Positions 42,390 to 51,538 are shown, counted from the first letter of the stretch. The stretch: 64,000 nucleotides of DNA from Nocardia sp. BSTN01 (GCF_015354405.1 NZ_JADKYP010000004.1:124001-188000); one strand, 5' to 3'. Translations and numbers: made by a program. The notes: a model not told the origin generated them from the letters alone.

Positions 42390-44321
42390 CTACTTGAAGG
42401 GCTGTTCAGCGGCCCATGCACCGAACGAGCCGCCGAAAAAGCCACCCAGTGCCGCTCCGGCGCCAGCACAAAAGGCTGACCCGATCGGCCCGGCCGCTGA
42501 GCAAGCCCATGCACCGGCTTCCGCTCCAGCAAGGCCGCCCGCCCAGCCACCTGCCGTCCCGCCGGCCGCGTTGGCTGCCGCCTCGTCCAAAGGTTTGCCG
42601 TGACTCCAGTCGTCATAGTTCGTGTAGATATTGACCGCCGCGCCCAACGGGACACCGCCGAGCATCTTCCCGTCGGACTTGAGCAACTGGCTCAGCTGGG
42701 CTTTGCTGGCTGCGTCGGTGGCGGAGTCCATCGCGCCGACAAACGCGTGCCCGGCGCCCGGCGTTCCGGAATCCAGCAACTGCAGCGCTCGGGCCTGCGA
42801 TGCCTGCGAATCCGCCATCGCCGCCTGCGCTTGGGCGGCCAAGGAGTTGCCAGCTGTCTCCGCGAAAGGAGCCGACCCTGCGGTCATTCCCGCGAACCCC
42901 GTCGCGAGCGGATGCTGAATCACAGTGTCCTTGCTGGAACCGTACAAGCTGTTCCACTCTGTACCCGCCCAAAGTTTGGTGTTGTCCCAAATCGTCTGCT
43001 TGGGCGCTCCGGTCGGCGCTTGGTTCGGGTCATATTGGAGTACAGAGCCATCTGGGAACTTGGTGACGATCCGACCATCAGCCAGCTGGGCCGTTTGCGC
43101 CGTCTTGCCCTGCGCGTCGGTGGTCGTGATCGTGCCATCGGGATTCATAACCGAGCGCATGCCAGCCGAATTGGCCGTGCCGGCCAGTTTGGGCTGCCCG
43201 TCCGGGCCAGGAACGTACTGTTCGAACGCGCGGAAGCCGTCTGGGCGTTGCCACTGGCGTTCGATGACGCCACCAGGTCCGAAGCGATCCGTCGTCGTGC
43301 CGCCGTTCTGCGGGTACGACTCAGACACCTTCGTGCCGCGCGAGCCGTCCGCGTTGACCGCGTAAGTACTGGTCTTACCGTTGCCCTCGGGCACCTTCTG
43401 GAACTGCTGCGACTTGCCGTCCGCGGCTGTCACCGTGACGCTAGTGATACCGGCCCCGTCCGGCTTCGTCGTCACGGTCGTGATCGGCGGCTGATTTCCG
43501 GTGGTTTCGGTCATGACGGTGGAGCCATCCGGCTGCTGCACGGAGGTCGAAACAGTCAGCGTCCCATCCGGATTTGGCGTCGTGGTCGTCGTCGAGCCGT
43601 CGGCGTTGGTCACCGTGATAGGGATGCCTTGCTCCAATTGCAAGGCGCCACCGAGGATCGGTGGCAACTCGCTGGGCTTCGCGGTGTCCGGGTGGGTCAG
43701 GCCAGGGAACATCGCGCGAATCTGCTTGGGCGGCAGCTCGTACATGGCGACGTGGTTGAGCGCCTGGTTCGCGATGTCGATCGCCGCCTTTGCGCCGACG
43801 GCAGTGTTCTCGGCGTGTTGCAGGGCGCCCAGCATCGCCACATGCTGCTGCTGGGCTTCATAACCCACCTGCAGCGTTGCCATAGTCACGTTGGCGGGCT
43901 CCTGTTGGGAGTTGCCGGCTGCGGCTTGGATCGCCTTGCGTTTGGCCTCCGCAGTCACTGTGCCGTCGTCGGCGACCTCAAAGCCCATGCCTACGATCAG
44001 GTTTCGCTTGTCGATCACGAACTGTTTGGCGTGCGCCAGTTCCGTCTGCTGCGTGGTGAAGGCCGTCTTGAGCCCGGCGATTTTCTCCATCAGGTGGCTG
44101 CCGGCGGTCTTCTCACTCGTCACCCGCGACGCGGCCGAGTCCGCACCGGCGCCCTTCCACGACTCGGCGAGATCATCCTGCGTGGTCAGCATCGACTGCA
44201 GCAGCTGATCCCCCTTGGTGACGACCTTGTCGAACTGTGTCGCACACGAACCGAGCACGTCCGGCTTCCACTTCTCGACATCGGAGATTTTCAGCGTCGG
44301 ACGGCCCGGCTCCGGGCTCAC
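42390..44321 (-). CDS. Large WXG/EspB-like type VII secretion substrate candidate
   Basis: 643 aa. The N-terminal ~190 residues are a helical WXG100/PPE-like region: EKWKPDVLGSCATQFDKVV, SWKGAGADSAASRVTSEKTAG (WxG at the helical turn), LKTAFTTQQTELAHAKQFVIDKRN. Residues ~230-440 are Thr/Gly/Asp-rich short repeats (ADGSTTTTTPNPDGTLTVS, DGKSQQFQKVPEGNG, NPDGTITTTDAQGKTAQ), a passenger-like beta region. The C-terminus is a glycine-rich hydrophobic hairpin (AAGGTAGGWAGGLAGAEAGAW...GGFFGGSFGAWAAE). GTG 44321 overlaps the stop of the EspC-like gene (four bases), so the two are coupled. Probably exported; no type VII machinery is in this window. No toxin domain recognised at the C-terminus. Confidence 0.7.
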   Translation of the reverse strand: MSPEPGRPTLKISDVEKWKPDVLGSCATQFDKVVTKGDQLLQSMLTTQDDLAESWKGAGADSAASRVTSEKTAGSHLMEKIAGLKTAFTTQQTELAHAKQFVIDKRNLIVGMGFEVADDGTVTAEAKRKAIQAAAGNSQQEPANVTMATLQVGYEAQQQHVAMLGALQHAENTAVGAKAAIDIANQALNHVAMYELPPKQIRAMFPGLTHPDTAKPSELPPILGGALQLEQGIPITVTNADGSTTTTTPNPDGTLTVSTSVQQPDGSTVMTETTGNQPPITTVTTKPDGAGITSVTVTAADGKSQQFQKVPEGNGKTSTYAVNADGSRGTKVSESYPQNGGTTTDRFGPGGVIERQWQRPDGFRAFEQYVPGPDGQPKLAGTANSAGMRSVMNPDGTITTTDAQGKTAQTAQLADGRIVTKFPDGSVLQYDPNQAPTGAPKQTIWDNTKLWAGTEWNSLYGSSKDTVIQHPLATGFAGMTAGSAPFAETAGNSLAAQAQAAMADSQASQARALQLLDSGTPGAGHAFVGAMDSATDAASKAQLSQLLKSDGKMLGGVPLGAAVNIYTNYDDWSHGKPLDEAAANAAGGTAGGWAGGLAGAEAGAWACSAAGPIGSAFCAGAGAALGGFFGGSFGAWAAEQPFK

Positions 44322-44620
44322 TTCAGCCCGCCCATCTCACGTAGCTTCGCAGCAAAGTCGTCGTCGGCGATCTCGTACTTGTCACCAACCCCCTTGGCGA
44401 TCTCGGCCATCTCTTGCGGCCGAGCCGCGAAGAACGTCAGGCCACCCTTCACCTGGTCGCGGGCCGAGTAGATGCTCGCTCCGAGGTCGACGCCGGGAAA
44501 CAGGTCGCTCGCCTCGGCCGGCTCCGTCAATCCGTCTCGCAGCCTGTTGATTTCGCTGGACAGTCCGTCTAGCCACTTCGCCCACGCTCGTAGCGCGTCG
44601 GGATCAACCTTCATGGTCAT
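44318..44620 (-). CDS. EspC-like / WXG100-like ESX secretion-associated protein
   Basis: 100 aa helical hairpin: VDPDALRAWAKWLDGLSSEINRLRDGL, then IYSARDQVKGGLTFFAARPQEMAEIAKGVGDKYEIADDDFAAKLREMGG. The C-terminal YxxxD (YEIADD) fits the general type VII secretion signal. Pattern matches actinobacterial ESX-1 secretion-associated (EspC-type) proteins. ATG 44620 has AGGGAGG about 8 bases upstream. It would form a heterodimer with the 643-aa protein's N-terminal helices, as in other ESX pairs. Confidence 0.75.
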   Translation of the reverse strand: MTMKVDPDALRAWAKWLDGLSSEINRLRDGLTEPAEASDLFPGVDLGASIYSARDQVKGGLTFFAARPQEMAEIAKGVGDKYEIADDDFAAKLREMGGLK

Positions 44621-44778
44621 CGGCGCCCCTCCCTGAAGCTATCTGAAGCAGTCGGAACTGCTCCGCTTTCACAACCGAACTACGGTACTACAGCTATTCG
44701 GTATACGTTCAACTCGGCGCGCTTCAATTGCACATGAGCGGTTGACAGAACCGATCCGATTCCCACGGCTCGCAAATT

Positions 44779-45363
44779 CTATCTCGCACGCGCATGCAAT
44801 CCGTCTACTAAACCGCCTTCACGAAGAAAACCCGCTGCAGCATCCACGACTTGCCGACACGAGAGCCGTGAGGTGTCGATGACGATGTATCGGTCCGCAA
44901 CCGCTGGCAGCGTTGATGAGTATGTAACCCGTGCGACTTCGGATTCTAGCGCAATATGTGCGCGATCAAATCTTCTCACCTGATTCGAGGTCCTAGTCGC
45001 CGCTCGCTCGAAAAGAGTATCTTGATCAGCATCAAGCTGAATAACGTAGAACTTGGCTTCCGCGGAGGCCGCAACTTCAGCAAGTATGTGCCATGTCTCG
45101 GGCGATGGTATCGTCGCATCATGCAAACATGAAATATTCAATCTCAGAGCCTTACGCCATAGAAGAAGCAAGGCAGCCCGAGCGGACTGCAGGTACTCGG
45201 TGGCGGTAACTGCAGCGTAATCGAGCATTGCCGACCTTATGGCTACTCCAATTTCGTCTGTAGAGAACCCCAGTAATCTGAACCTCTCACAGAGATCACC
45301 GCTAAGCGTGGTTTTTCCCGACCCCGGCGGCCCGCAAACTATGATCATCGCCAGTTCACTCAT
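44779..45363 (-). CDS. P-loop nucleotide kinase (adenylate-kinase / zeta-toxin-like fold)
   Basis: 194 aa. Walker A GPPGSGKT at 11-18, immediately after the first strand (AMIIVC), a lid-like arginine region (ERAATRTSNQVRRFDR) and LHDATIPSP at the Walker B/DxD position. The layout is that of small AAA_33 kinases that phosphorylate diverse small molecules, tRNA or peptidoglycan precursors. ATG 45363 has GAGG 5 bases upstream and overlaps the previous gene by 8 bases. Last gene of an unusual operon that starts at 49082 or 48490. Substrate unknown. Confidence 0.8.
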   Translation of the reverse strand: MSELAMIIVCGPPGSGKTTLSGDLCERFRLLGFSTDEIGVAIRSAMLDYAAVTATEYLQSARAALLLLWRKALRLNISCLHDATIPSPETWHILAEVAASAEAKFYVIQLDADQDTLFERAATRTSNQVRRFDRAHIALESEVARVTYSSTLPAVADRYIVIDTSRLSCRQVVDAAAGFLREGGLVDGLHARAR

Positions 45364-46876
45364 CGGTCCTCGTAAGTAAAAGTGGATAGCATGAATCATA
45401 GGGAGCTAGCTCCCGTTTCCCCGCTAAACTTCTAAAGTCTTCCGATTTTAAGCCAAGGAGAAACAGTCGCAACATGTCCGCTCGAAGGACGGACTCGGAG
45501 ATAATCATGCAAAGCGCTACAATTGATTCGCAAACCAATAACGACGACGCCTTGAGCACACCTATCTCACGTTGTGCCGGCGAACTGGTCGAAGCGAAAA
45601 TTGTTTGCAAATTCCGTAACACATCATTGACAGTGAGATTTCGCACGGCGAAATTTCGTAGTTCGAACGAGTGAAGAATATCTTGGAACTCACCCCCAAT
45701 TTTGAGCAACGACCGCACATGACGCCCCCATTCAACCTCGAATTCATGGTAATTTCGGGATTTCAACGCGTTCGATGCAGCGCTCACAATCAATCCCAGC
45801 GATGAAAACGGTAGGCCTAGAAGCGATAGTTCTCCGGCGCAAAGAATCTTATTCGATACATCTCGGGCCGCCTTCTGGCTTTTGCTAAACTTTTCCCGGA
45901 CTGGCACAGCATTTTCCAAAGTCACCCTGAGAGCCGCGTAGAGCCAGTGCGTTGACAGCTTTTCCTCTGCATACAGTCCTGCCGAGCCTGGATAGTCGAT
46001 AAGCATATATCCGCCAGGCAGTAGCTTCCCGACCGCCCGATATCCTCCCACTCGTGCCGGTGGCGATACGATGCTATGAACTACCAGTGCGCCAGCGCCA
46101 GGTCGTGCGCCCGGAATATGCCAAGGTAGATGACCAGCTATTCCACCCAGGATGTCAGCATAAAGGATATCCAAAGGACCGCGGAGTCTGATGCGTCCAG
46201 GACGAATCTCCTTGAAGTCGTTGCGTAATAGCGTCCGGTCTCCATCTGCGGATTGAAAGAACACCGCCTGGCCCCTTTCGACAGCCAGACCGTCGAACAC
46301 CGAGGATGGTTTGCCCGGCAGCAGTAGCTCGATCTGCCCCCCTCGACGGAACCGATAGTTGCCGTCTGGCAGGTTGCCACAGCATCGGTCCAGAGCCGCA
46401 AGGACCCGTTCTCCTGCCAGCCCCGAGACCACCATGTCCGATACCGAGCCAACGCCTATTCCTAGCCCCAAACATCTGTAAATTCCTGTAAGTAAAATTA
46501 CCCTTGGATCGGTCGTTGATGCCGCGTCAGGAAGAGCAGCTATCAGCATAGTCTCGCGCGCGCGGATCGTGGGGGAATGAGAAGGGAGGCTACGCTGCAG
46601 TGCAAAAGAGACATCCGATATGGCGAGCTTGAGGGAACGTCCGAATATAGGCGCGTACAATTGTCTCACCGTACCATCCGGACTAATCATCAACTGTCCG
46701 GTAGCGAGCCCGCGACGCGAATCGAAAGGTTCGCTGTTGCGGTTTGTAGAAATCCTCGCTAGATCATTAATATATACGGTGGTCGAGGTCCCGAGCGCAC
46801 TCCAGATCGCGGCAGCAGTAAAATCGATTGCAGATATGGACGCGGCCTGAAGAACGATTCCTCCCTCATTATTCAA
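45356..46876 (-). CDS. Orphan 506-aa protein in the hydrolase-kinase operon
   Basis: About 506 aa. No recognised domain. It begins with AASISAIDFTAAAIWSALG, contains two beta-rich stretches with Gly-Arg turns (GQLMISPDGTVRQLYAPIFG; YRFRRGGQIELLLPG; RPGRIRLRGPLDILYAD), HLPWHIPGARPGAGALVVHSIVSPPARVGGYRAVG, and a helical C-terminal third (AVPVREKFSKSQKAARDVSN, LLVCESIVALCMIISESVLRADMLRLFLLGL). The start is unclear: TTG 46876 overlaps the preceding stop, GTG 46888 is an alternative, and the frame runs open to 46999. Tight overlap on both sides shows it belongs to the operon. GC content is lower than the regional norm. Confidence 0.65.
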   Translation of the reverse strand: MNNEGGIVLQAASISAIDFTAAAIWSALGTSTTVYINDLARISTNRNSEPFDSRRGLATGQLMISPDGTVRQLYAPIFGRSLKLAISDVSFALQRSLPSHSPTIRARETMLIAALPDAASTTDPRVILLTGIYRCLGLGIGVGSVSDMVVSGLAGERVLAALDRCCGNLPDGNYRFRRGGQIELLLPGKPSSVFDGLAVERGQAVFFQSADGDRTLLRNDFKEIRPGRIRLRGPLDILYADILGGIAGHLPWHIPGARPGAGALVVHSIVSPPARVGGYRAVGKLLPGGYMLIDYPGSAGLYAEEKLSTHWLYAALRVTLENAVPVREKFSKSQKAARDVSNKILCAGELSLLGLPFSSLGLIVSAASNALKSRNYHEFEVEWGRHVRSLLKIGGEFQDILHSFELRNFAVRNLTVNDVLRNLQTIFASTSSPAQREIGVLKASSLLVCESIVALCMIISESVLRADMLRLFLLGLKSEDFRSLAGKRELAPYDSCYPLLLTRTDE

Positions 46877-47709
46877 AGGAGATCCCACAGAAACTGTTCC
46901 ATTTTCTCGTATGCTTCGGACTGTGATTGCGATGCATTGAATACGCGATCGTACTTCTCCTTTTCGAGGCCCAGCACGGCGGGGTCGTTCAGCAACCAAC
47001 CGCCGTCCACTGCCGTATCGGCAGACCTTCTGCTTCCGAGCAGGCCCACCGAGTCAAACAGGTGCGGGATATTAGAAAATCCAGTATCAACACACCGGAA
47101 TTGGAGCCTCGGGAATATCAGTCCCCGGCGAAGGTGGTCGAGGTTTTCCAACATCTGCTCAACTACAGCATTCCGATCGGAAATCGATGCTACATATGGG
47201 TCGATTGTTTTCAGAAAACGCTCTCTCGAGTTTCTTATTACAAGGCGGGCGAGGGTAAATTGATCAAGCTTGTCTTGAAGTTCCTTAGTAAAGTTGCGCC
47301 CTGCCTTTCGGCGGCTCCTCTCTAACAGTACATGCTCCGGAATCAGAAAGGTTGGCCCCATGATGGTGACTCGAATCGTTTCGGAACCTTCCATAGCAAC
47401 GCATACTGCGTCGAAGAATTCGGTGTGCGTAGTAATGAAGGGAGAGGTGAAGTCACCCGCGTTTACACGAACCTCGTCGATACCGGTAATTTTTTCAATG
47501 TTGATGCCAAGAGCGAGAACTACCTCAGCCAATCGCAAGGCGTACAGCTCAGGCTCGATGGCGCCGATCGGCAAGAGGCTATATTCACGTCGCTCAAGTG
47601 TCGAGTTTGCCACCTCTCTCAATAGAGTGAGAGAAGGAAACCGCGCTACAAGTTGCTGCGCTACTGCCAGAGTTGTAACGCCAAGATTCGATTCCAAGCT
47701 AGGCTCCAA
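46873..47709 (-). CDS. Orphan 278-aa protein in the hydrolase-kinase operon
   Basis: 278 aa, soluble. The N-terminus is helical (VTTLAVAQQLVARFPSLTLLREVA). Landmarks are AGDFTSPFITTHTEFFDAV, IRVTIMGPTFLIPEHVLLERSRRKAGRNF, and a C-terminal part with LIFPRLQFRCVDTGFSNIPHLFDSVGLLGSRRSADTAVDGGWLLNDPAVLGLEKEKYDRVFNAS. I know no family with these motifs. It overlaps the alpha/beta hydrolase gene by 11 bases upstream and the next gene downstream, so all are made together. Confidence 0.7.
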   Translation of the reverse strand: MEPSLESNLGVTTLAVAQQLVARFPSLTLLREVANSTLERREYSLLPIGAIEPELYALRLAEVVLALGINIEKITGIDEVRVNAGDFTSPFITTHTEFFDAVCVAMEGSETIRVTIMGPTFLIPEHVLLERSRRKAGRNFTKELQDKLDQFTLARLVIRNSRERFLKTIDPYVASISDRNAVVEQMLENLDHLRRGLIFPRLQFRCVDTGFSNIPHLFDSVGLLGSRRSADTAVDGGWLLNDPAVLGLEKEKYDRVFNASQSQSEAYEKMEQFLWDLL

Positions 47710-48490
47710 TAATAATTGGCTTGATTACCGAGTCGACATCTGCGGAAAGTATGGAGCCTATAGAATGGCCGCCATTTTCATTCCTGATCAGCGAGGTGCG
47801 CACGGGACCGGCAATACGTTCCGTAATGAAGCTTTCCCAATGCCGTGAAAGAATCTCGACATCGAATGTTGAGTCTTTATCTCCCACAACTCCAACAATA
47901 TCGAAGGCGTTACGAAATGTTCGACTATCTGAGATATCGCGAGCGCAGCGCATAGACTGTTCCAGGATAACCTGGCGAGATGCTAGCCGAAAAGTATGTG
48001 GGCGAGTTCGCTGAACGTAGCTAATTTGTTCGCCAAGATCCTCCCGGACGCCATAACCGTAGTGATCTTTGCAATATCCAAGAATCGGCGCGAATAGGAT
48101 AGCTACCTCGACACTTTCGTATGCTTTAACGAAATCGAGCGCAGCGATCGTTCCGTAGCTATGAGCTACAATTCCCCTAACCGCCGGCACAGAACCTTCC
48201 AGCGCACCGCCAGTTCTGGCGTTGGTTAATGCATTAGAATTGATATCGGTTGCCGCTCTCAAGAGCAATTCCGCATGAGACGACGGGCAAAATTTTCCAT
48301 CACTGTCGTAGGTTCCCGGTGCCTGAGGGAAGAAGACTGCTACCCCCATCGAGCAGAGCCAACTTATCGCAGAGTTCTTGCCGATCGAATATGGAAAACC
48401 AGCGGCATACAAGTATGTTGAAGAAGGTTCAGTATCGGGCAGAAATAATTCCGCTGAATAGCTTGCTTGTTTGATTTTCAATGACTTCAT
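47699..48490 (-). CDS. Alpha/beta hydrolase
   Basis: 263 aa. The nucleophile elbow is VAHSYGTIAAL with Ser111 (A-H-S-Y-G, a variant of GxSxG); D204 or D206 in VVGDKDSTFD is the probable acid and H242 in NGGHSIGS the base, at the proper order and spacing. The fold start (YLYAAGFPYSIGKNSAISWLCSMGVAVFFPQAPGTYDSDG) is typical. No signal peptide, so cytosolic. Substrate unknown. An upstream TATAGT near 48510 on the reverse strand may be a -10 box, as no strong Shine-Dalgarno is visible. First gene of the overlapping four-gene set; 28 bp after the coiled-coil gene. Confidence 0.8.
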   Translation of the reverse strand: MKSLKIKQASYSAELFLPDTEPSSTYLYAAGFPYSIGKNSAISWLCSMGVAVFFPQAPGTYDSDGKFCPSSHAELLLRAATDINSNALTNARTGGALEGSVPAVRGIVAHSYGTIAALDFVKAYESVEVAILFAPILGYCKDHYGYGVREDLGEQISYVQRTRPHTFRLASRQVILEQSMRCARDISDSRTFRNAFDIVGVVGDKDSTFDVEILSRHWESFITERIAGPVRTSLIRNENGGHSIGSILSADVDSVIKPIIIGA

Positions 48491-48518
48491 CTGTGTCTCA
48501 TTTCATAACTATATTACA

Positions 48519-49082
48519 CTACTCGGCGAGAGGAAGTGGCGAACTCTGATGTTTTTCGCTTACAATGCTCGCCCATCGATTCGAGCTCGGGGAGGAAAAT
48601 GGGCCCCACCTACCCGGTTCGAGTTCCGCTTGGCAGGCGGATTTCAACTGTCGAATTTTGTCGAGCATTTCATGGTCAATCGGCGAAGACTTCTCTACGT
48701 TTTCCTGCGTTGCATTTAGCTCCTCGCGGAGTCTCCCAACATTGTGGTCGTAGGCGGTTGTCTCGATGTTCCACTTCTGAACCAATCCAGCCTTTTCTTC
48801 GCTGCTAGCCTTTCCGTATTCATGTGCGAATTCTAATTGCAAATCTTGAATTTTAGAGAATCGGTCACTAAGATCTTGCACCATAATCTGAATTTTACTC
48901 ATTTCCGATCCTATGAGTTTACGCAACTTGCGTGCTTCGAGCCGCTTCTGAGCTGCTCTCCGCCATACCCATCGGGCGACAGCCGAGAGCACGACCGCCA
49001 CCGCAACGATGATTGGCCAGGCTGTTCCGACACCCTGGAGCACATCCCAAGCCTGACTCCAATCGGGCAGATGAATATCCAC
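48519..49082 (-). CDS. Membrane-anchored coiled-coil protein
   Basis: 187 aa. One N-terminal helix (WPIIVAVAVVLSAVARWVW) followed by a basic stop-transfer (RRAAQKRLEARKLRKL) and a long heptad-type helix (SEMSKIQIMVQDLSDRFSKIQDLQLEFAHEYGKASSEEKAGLVQKWNIE, VGRLREELNATQENVEK). GTG 49082 is supported by GGAGGG 7 bases upstream. It lies only 28 bp before the alpha/beta hydrolase and may be the first gene of that operon or a separate membrane scaffold. Not recognised. Confidence 0.7.
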   Translation of the reverse strand: MDIHLPDWSQAWDVLQGVGTAWPIIVAVAVVLSAVARWVWRRAAQKRLEARKLRKLIGSEMSKIQIMVQDLSDRFSKIQDLQLEFAHEYGKASSEEKAGLVQKWNIETTAYDHNVGRLREELNATQENVEKSSPIDHEMLDKIRQLKSACQAELEPGRWGPFSSPSSNRWASIVSEKHQSSPLPLAE

Positions 49083-49256
49083 CGGTAATCCCTCCGCTTA
49101 TCCTCGACGTATCAATTCGACGGCCTTGTTTCGATTTCTCGCTCTTTGCGCTGGTGAAATACGCTTTCGTTAGCTGTAGCTGGAATGTGCAGGTCGTCTC
49201 AGCTAAGACAGCAGCGAGGACGACACTTCTACTGCAGTCAGCGACTTCGTGCGCAA

Positions 49257-50459
49257 TCATGCCGACACGCACGACGTTGCCGCTGACGCCGTCCTTCGAA
49301 CCCCGTCGGTGAAGTACGCCTCCACGAACACACAACCGCGGGCCGTGCTCATCATCGCGCTGAGGGCATACGGGATCGGGCTATCGTGCGAGGGTTCAGG
49401 CTGGTCGAAGTAGTCGCGGGTGTCGGGTCGGTGCGTTATCACGTGCAACGTCCAGCCGCGAGGAATCTGATACGTGGCCGCGGGGTCGTTGTTCCAAAGG
49501 ACGCGCCCCCATACAACCGCCTTGCACTTCGGCGAGGAACGTAGTTCGATGGTGCCGACTCGAGTACCGTCGGGTCCCTCTACCGGCGGGTGACTGGACA
49601 CAACCTCCTCACTGGGCGGCGGGTCGGCGCAGTGACTCGCTTCCCCTTCGGTGCCACGTGGGTCTTTGCCATCGTAGAGCCTCTCCAGCGTAGCGGCGTC
49701 AGACATCGGGATCGTCGCTGTGTCGCTGGCGTTCTCCGATGAATTACTGTTCGTGCCGGACAGTGCAAACCATGCAGCCAGAGCGATGACAACGACCGCT
49801 AGGGCACCACCCCCTGCAACAATTCCCCTATTACGCTTGAGCTTTCGCGACGGCCCAAGTGCACCCGACTTCAGGCCAGGTGTCGGTTCCGGCGCTGAGG
49901 GTTCGAGCGCAGGTGCTGGAGACACGGGCCGTTCGTCCTGTTGCCGACGCAGTTCCTTCTTGACCGCGCTGACGATCTCGACGCGGTTGTGGTCAGCAAG
50001 CGTGCGGTCGACGAACCGTAGATAGCCCTCGACCACCTTCAAAAAGGCAGGTCGCGTGGGATATGTATCACGCCAACCGATTCCGAGCTTCTGCTCGACG
50101 ATACTGCGTCGAGCCCTAATTCCGGCAGGGTACAGCTCGTCGTTATCGTCATAGAGCCGAATGAGAATGCCCACGGCCAGCGTCCGGTGCGCGTCGGATC
50201 GCTCCGTCGAGCTTGGCGGTTCACCTGGAAACGGTCTGGCTTTGGCATCGATGACACGAAGCAGCGCCAAGATCACCTCGCCGCGCCCCAAGTCAAGATC
50301 CGTATCACGCATCTTTTCAGCGAAAAGCCGCTGGAGGCCGGAGCGCTCTTCGAGCTGGATTGCCTTGCACGCACCCCGTTCGGGCGAGTCGGACGACAGC
50401 CAGTCAATATCCGCGATGATCGGCGGCAGCGCTCGGCCTTTCCCGCTGTCGTTCACCAC
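49257..50459 (-). CDS. Membrane protein with DUF2690-like extracellular domain
   Basis: 400 aa. The N-terminal ~180 aa are cytoplasmic and helical (IDWLSSDSPERGACKAIQLEERSGLQRLFAEKMRDTDLDLGRGEVILALL); then a proline-rich linker, one membrane helix (IVAGGGALAVVVIALAAWFALSG, near 210-232), and an external domain with IELRSSPKCKAVVWGRVLWNNDP that matches DUF2690 by pattern (a short Cys-containing beta unit common in actinobacterial XRE or kinase-linked proteins). Cysteines at CADPP, KCKAV, GCVFV and SCVSA could form two disulfides. Function unknown; may be an envelope sensor. Confidence 0.7.
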   Translation of the reverse strand: MVNDSGKGRALPPIIADIDWLSSDSPERGACKAIQLEERSGLQRLFAEKMRDTDLDLGRGEVILALLRVIDAKARPFPGEPPSSTERSDAHRTLAVGILIRLYDDNDELYPAGIRARRSIVEQKLGIGWRDTYPTRPAFLKVVEGYLRFVDRTLADHNRVEIVSAVKKELRRQQDERPVSPAPALEPSAPEPTPGLKSGALGPSRKLKRNRGIVAGGGALAVVVIALAAWFALSGTNSNSSENASDTATIPMSDAATLERLYDGKDPRGTEGEASHCADPPPSEEVVSSHPPVEGPDGTRVGTIELRSSPKCKAVVWGRVLWNNDPAATYQIPRGWTLHVITHRPDTRDYFDQPEPSHDSPIPYALSAMMSTARGCVFVEAYFTDGVRRTASAATSCVSA

Positions 50460-50639
50460 AGACCTTTGGCACGAATCGCCAACATCGGAATGGTCCCCCT
50501 CATCTCAGTGTGCTGGCCACTGAGAGTGAATTCTACTCTTCCCAGAGACGTCGCGGCTCAAACATGTTGCGATGCTTGTTTTTTCGCTTAGTTAGTGTTA
50601 CTACAAAGAGGGCGCGCATCAGTAGAAGGAAGCTTCCTG

Positions 50640-51368
50640 ATGCACGAAGAAGAAGCACGTGAGAAGCTGCTCTACCACGGTCGTCACGACGACCAGGACC
50701 TGAGCCTTGCTTTACACATGGTCAAACAGATTGAGCTGGCGTGCGCGAAATTTTTTGCGTTCGTCTCTGGCTGCGACCGGGTCGAAGAAGGCGCCAACCA
50801 GGAAGTTCATCATGACTCGTTGTGGTGGTACTTCGACGCGTGGCTCTCTCCGCACGTGTATTACAGCGAGTTCCCGCCCAACTGCACGAGCGTGGAGTGG
50901 CGGCGTCTCAGCGGTGAGCCGTTGACGTTCAATCAGTTCCGCAACCTCATCCCGGCGATCTACCTGAAGATCGCCACGGAGTACATGCGCAATCCGTCAC
51001 TCCTGGACTTCACCCGTGAGGGGAGCGGACGCCATGGCCGACTTCGTGCGCGAGTGGCGATACAGCTCGTCGGGCTGGCATTCACCCTCACCGGAGATTC
51101 TTGGCGCCGCTGGCCTCGTCTCCGAGCGTATCTCGACACCAAGATTGCCGTCGAGGGATACGCCGGCCGGATACCCCGCCGAGTGACCTCGCTGCTGCCA
51201 TCGTTCGGGACGCCGGACGACGGTTCGGACTCGCCAAATACGACCGCCGACATGGCGCCAACCGCCCGCGAAATCGAGCACGGCGAGATCCTCACGCTCG
51301 TCTGCGGCGCATTCAGCCACTGGCCGGTCCTGACCTACGACACCGAGTTCATGGACCGGATCCGCTGA
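50640..51368 (+). CDS. Uncharacterised soluble protein
   Basis: 242 aa, starting at ATG 50640 with GGAAG upstream. Helical N-terminus with HDDQDLSLALHMVKQIELACAKFFAFVSGC, an aromatic stretch (HHDSLWWYFDAWLSPHVYYSEFP), and a C-terminal acidic tail (EIEHGEILTLVCGAFSHWPVLTYDTEF). No family recognised. Stands alone, ahead of a terminator-like hairpin at 51433-51460 and before the integrative element starts. It may be the last chromosomal gene or a cargo gene. Confidence 0.6.
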   Translation: MHEEEAREKLLYHGRHDDQDLSLALHMVKQIELACAKFFAFVSGCDRVEEGANQEVHHDSLWWYFDAWLSPHVYYSEFPPNCTSVEWRRLSGEPLTFNQFRNLIPAIYLKIATEYMRNPSLLDFTREGSGRHGRLRARVAIQLVGLAFTLTGDSWRRWPRLRAYLDTKIAVEGYAGRIPRRVTSLLPSFGTPDDGSDSPNTTADMAPTAREIEHGEILTLVCGAFSHWPVLTYDTEFMDRIR

Positions 51369-51432
51369 TCACCCCGCCAGTGCTAACTGCACCGGCAATA
51401 CCAGCACCCCCATCCATTTGCGCGCCCAACGC

Positions 51433-51460
51433 CGCCCGCCCTCCATTCGGAGAGCGGGCG
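51433..51460 (+). terminator. Rho-independent-type terminator
   Basis: CGCCCGC (51433-51439) pairs with GCGGGCG (51454-51460), and CTCC (51441-51444) with GGAG (51449-51452), followed by TTTC. It lies 65 bp after the stop of the preceding gene. Confidence 0.6.
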
Positions 51461-51538
51461 TTTCATATCCAGTTTCCGGCTGCGGGGATCAGTCGAGCAC
51501 GTCTCGCAAACGGGACGAACTGTGATCTCCACCACTCG

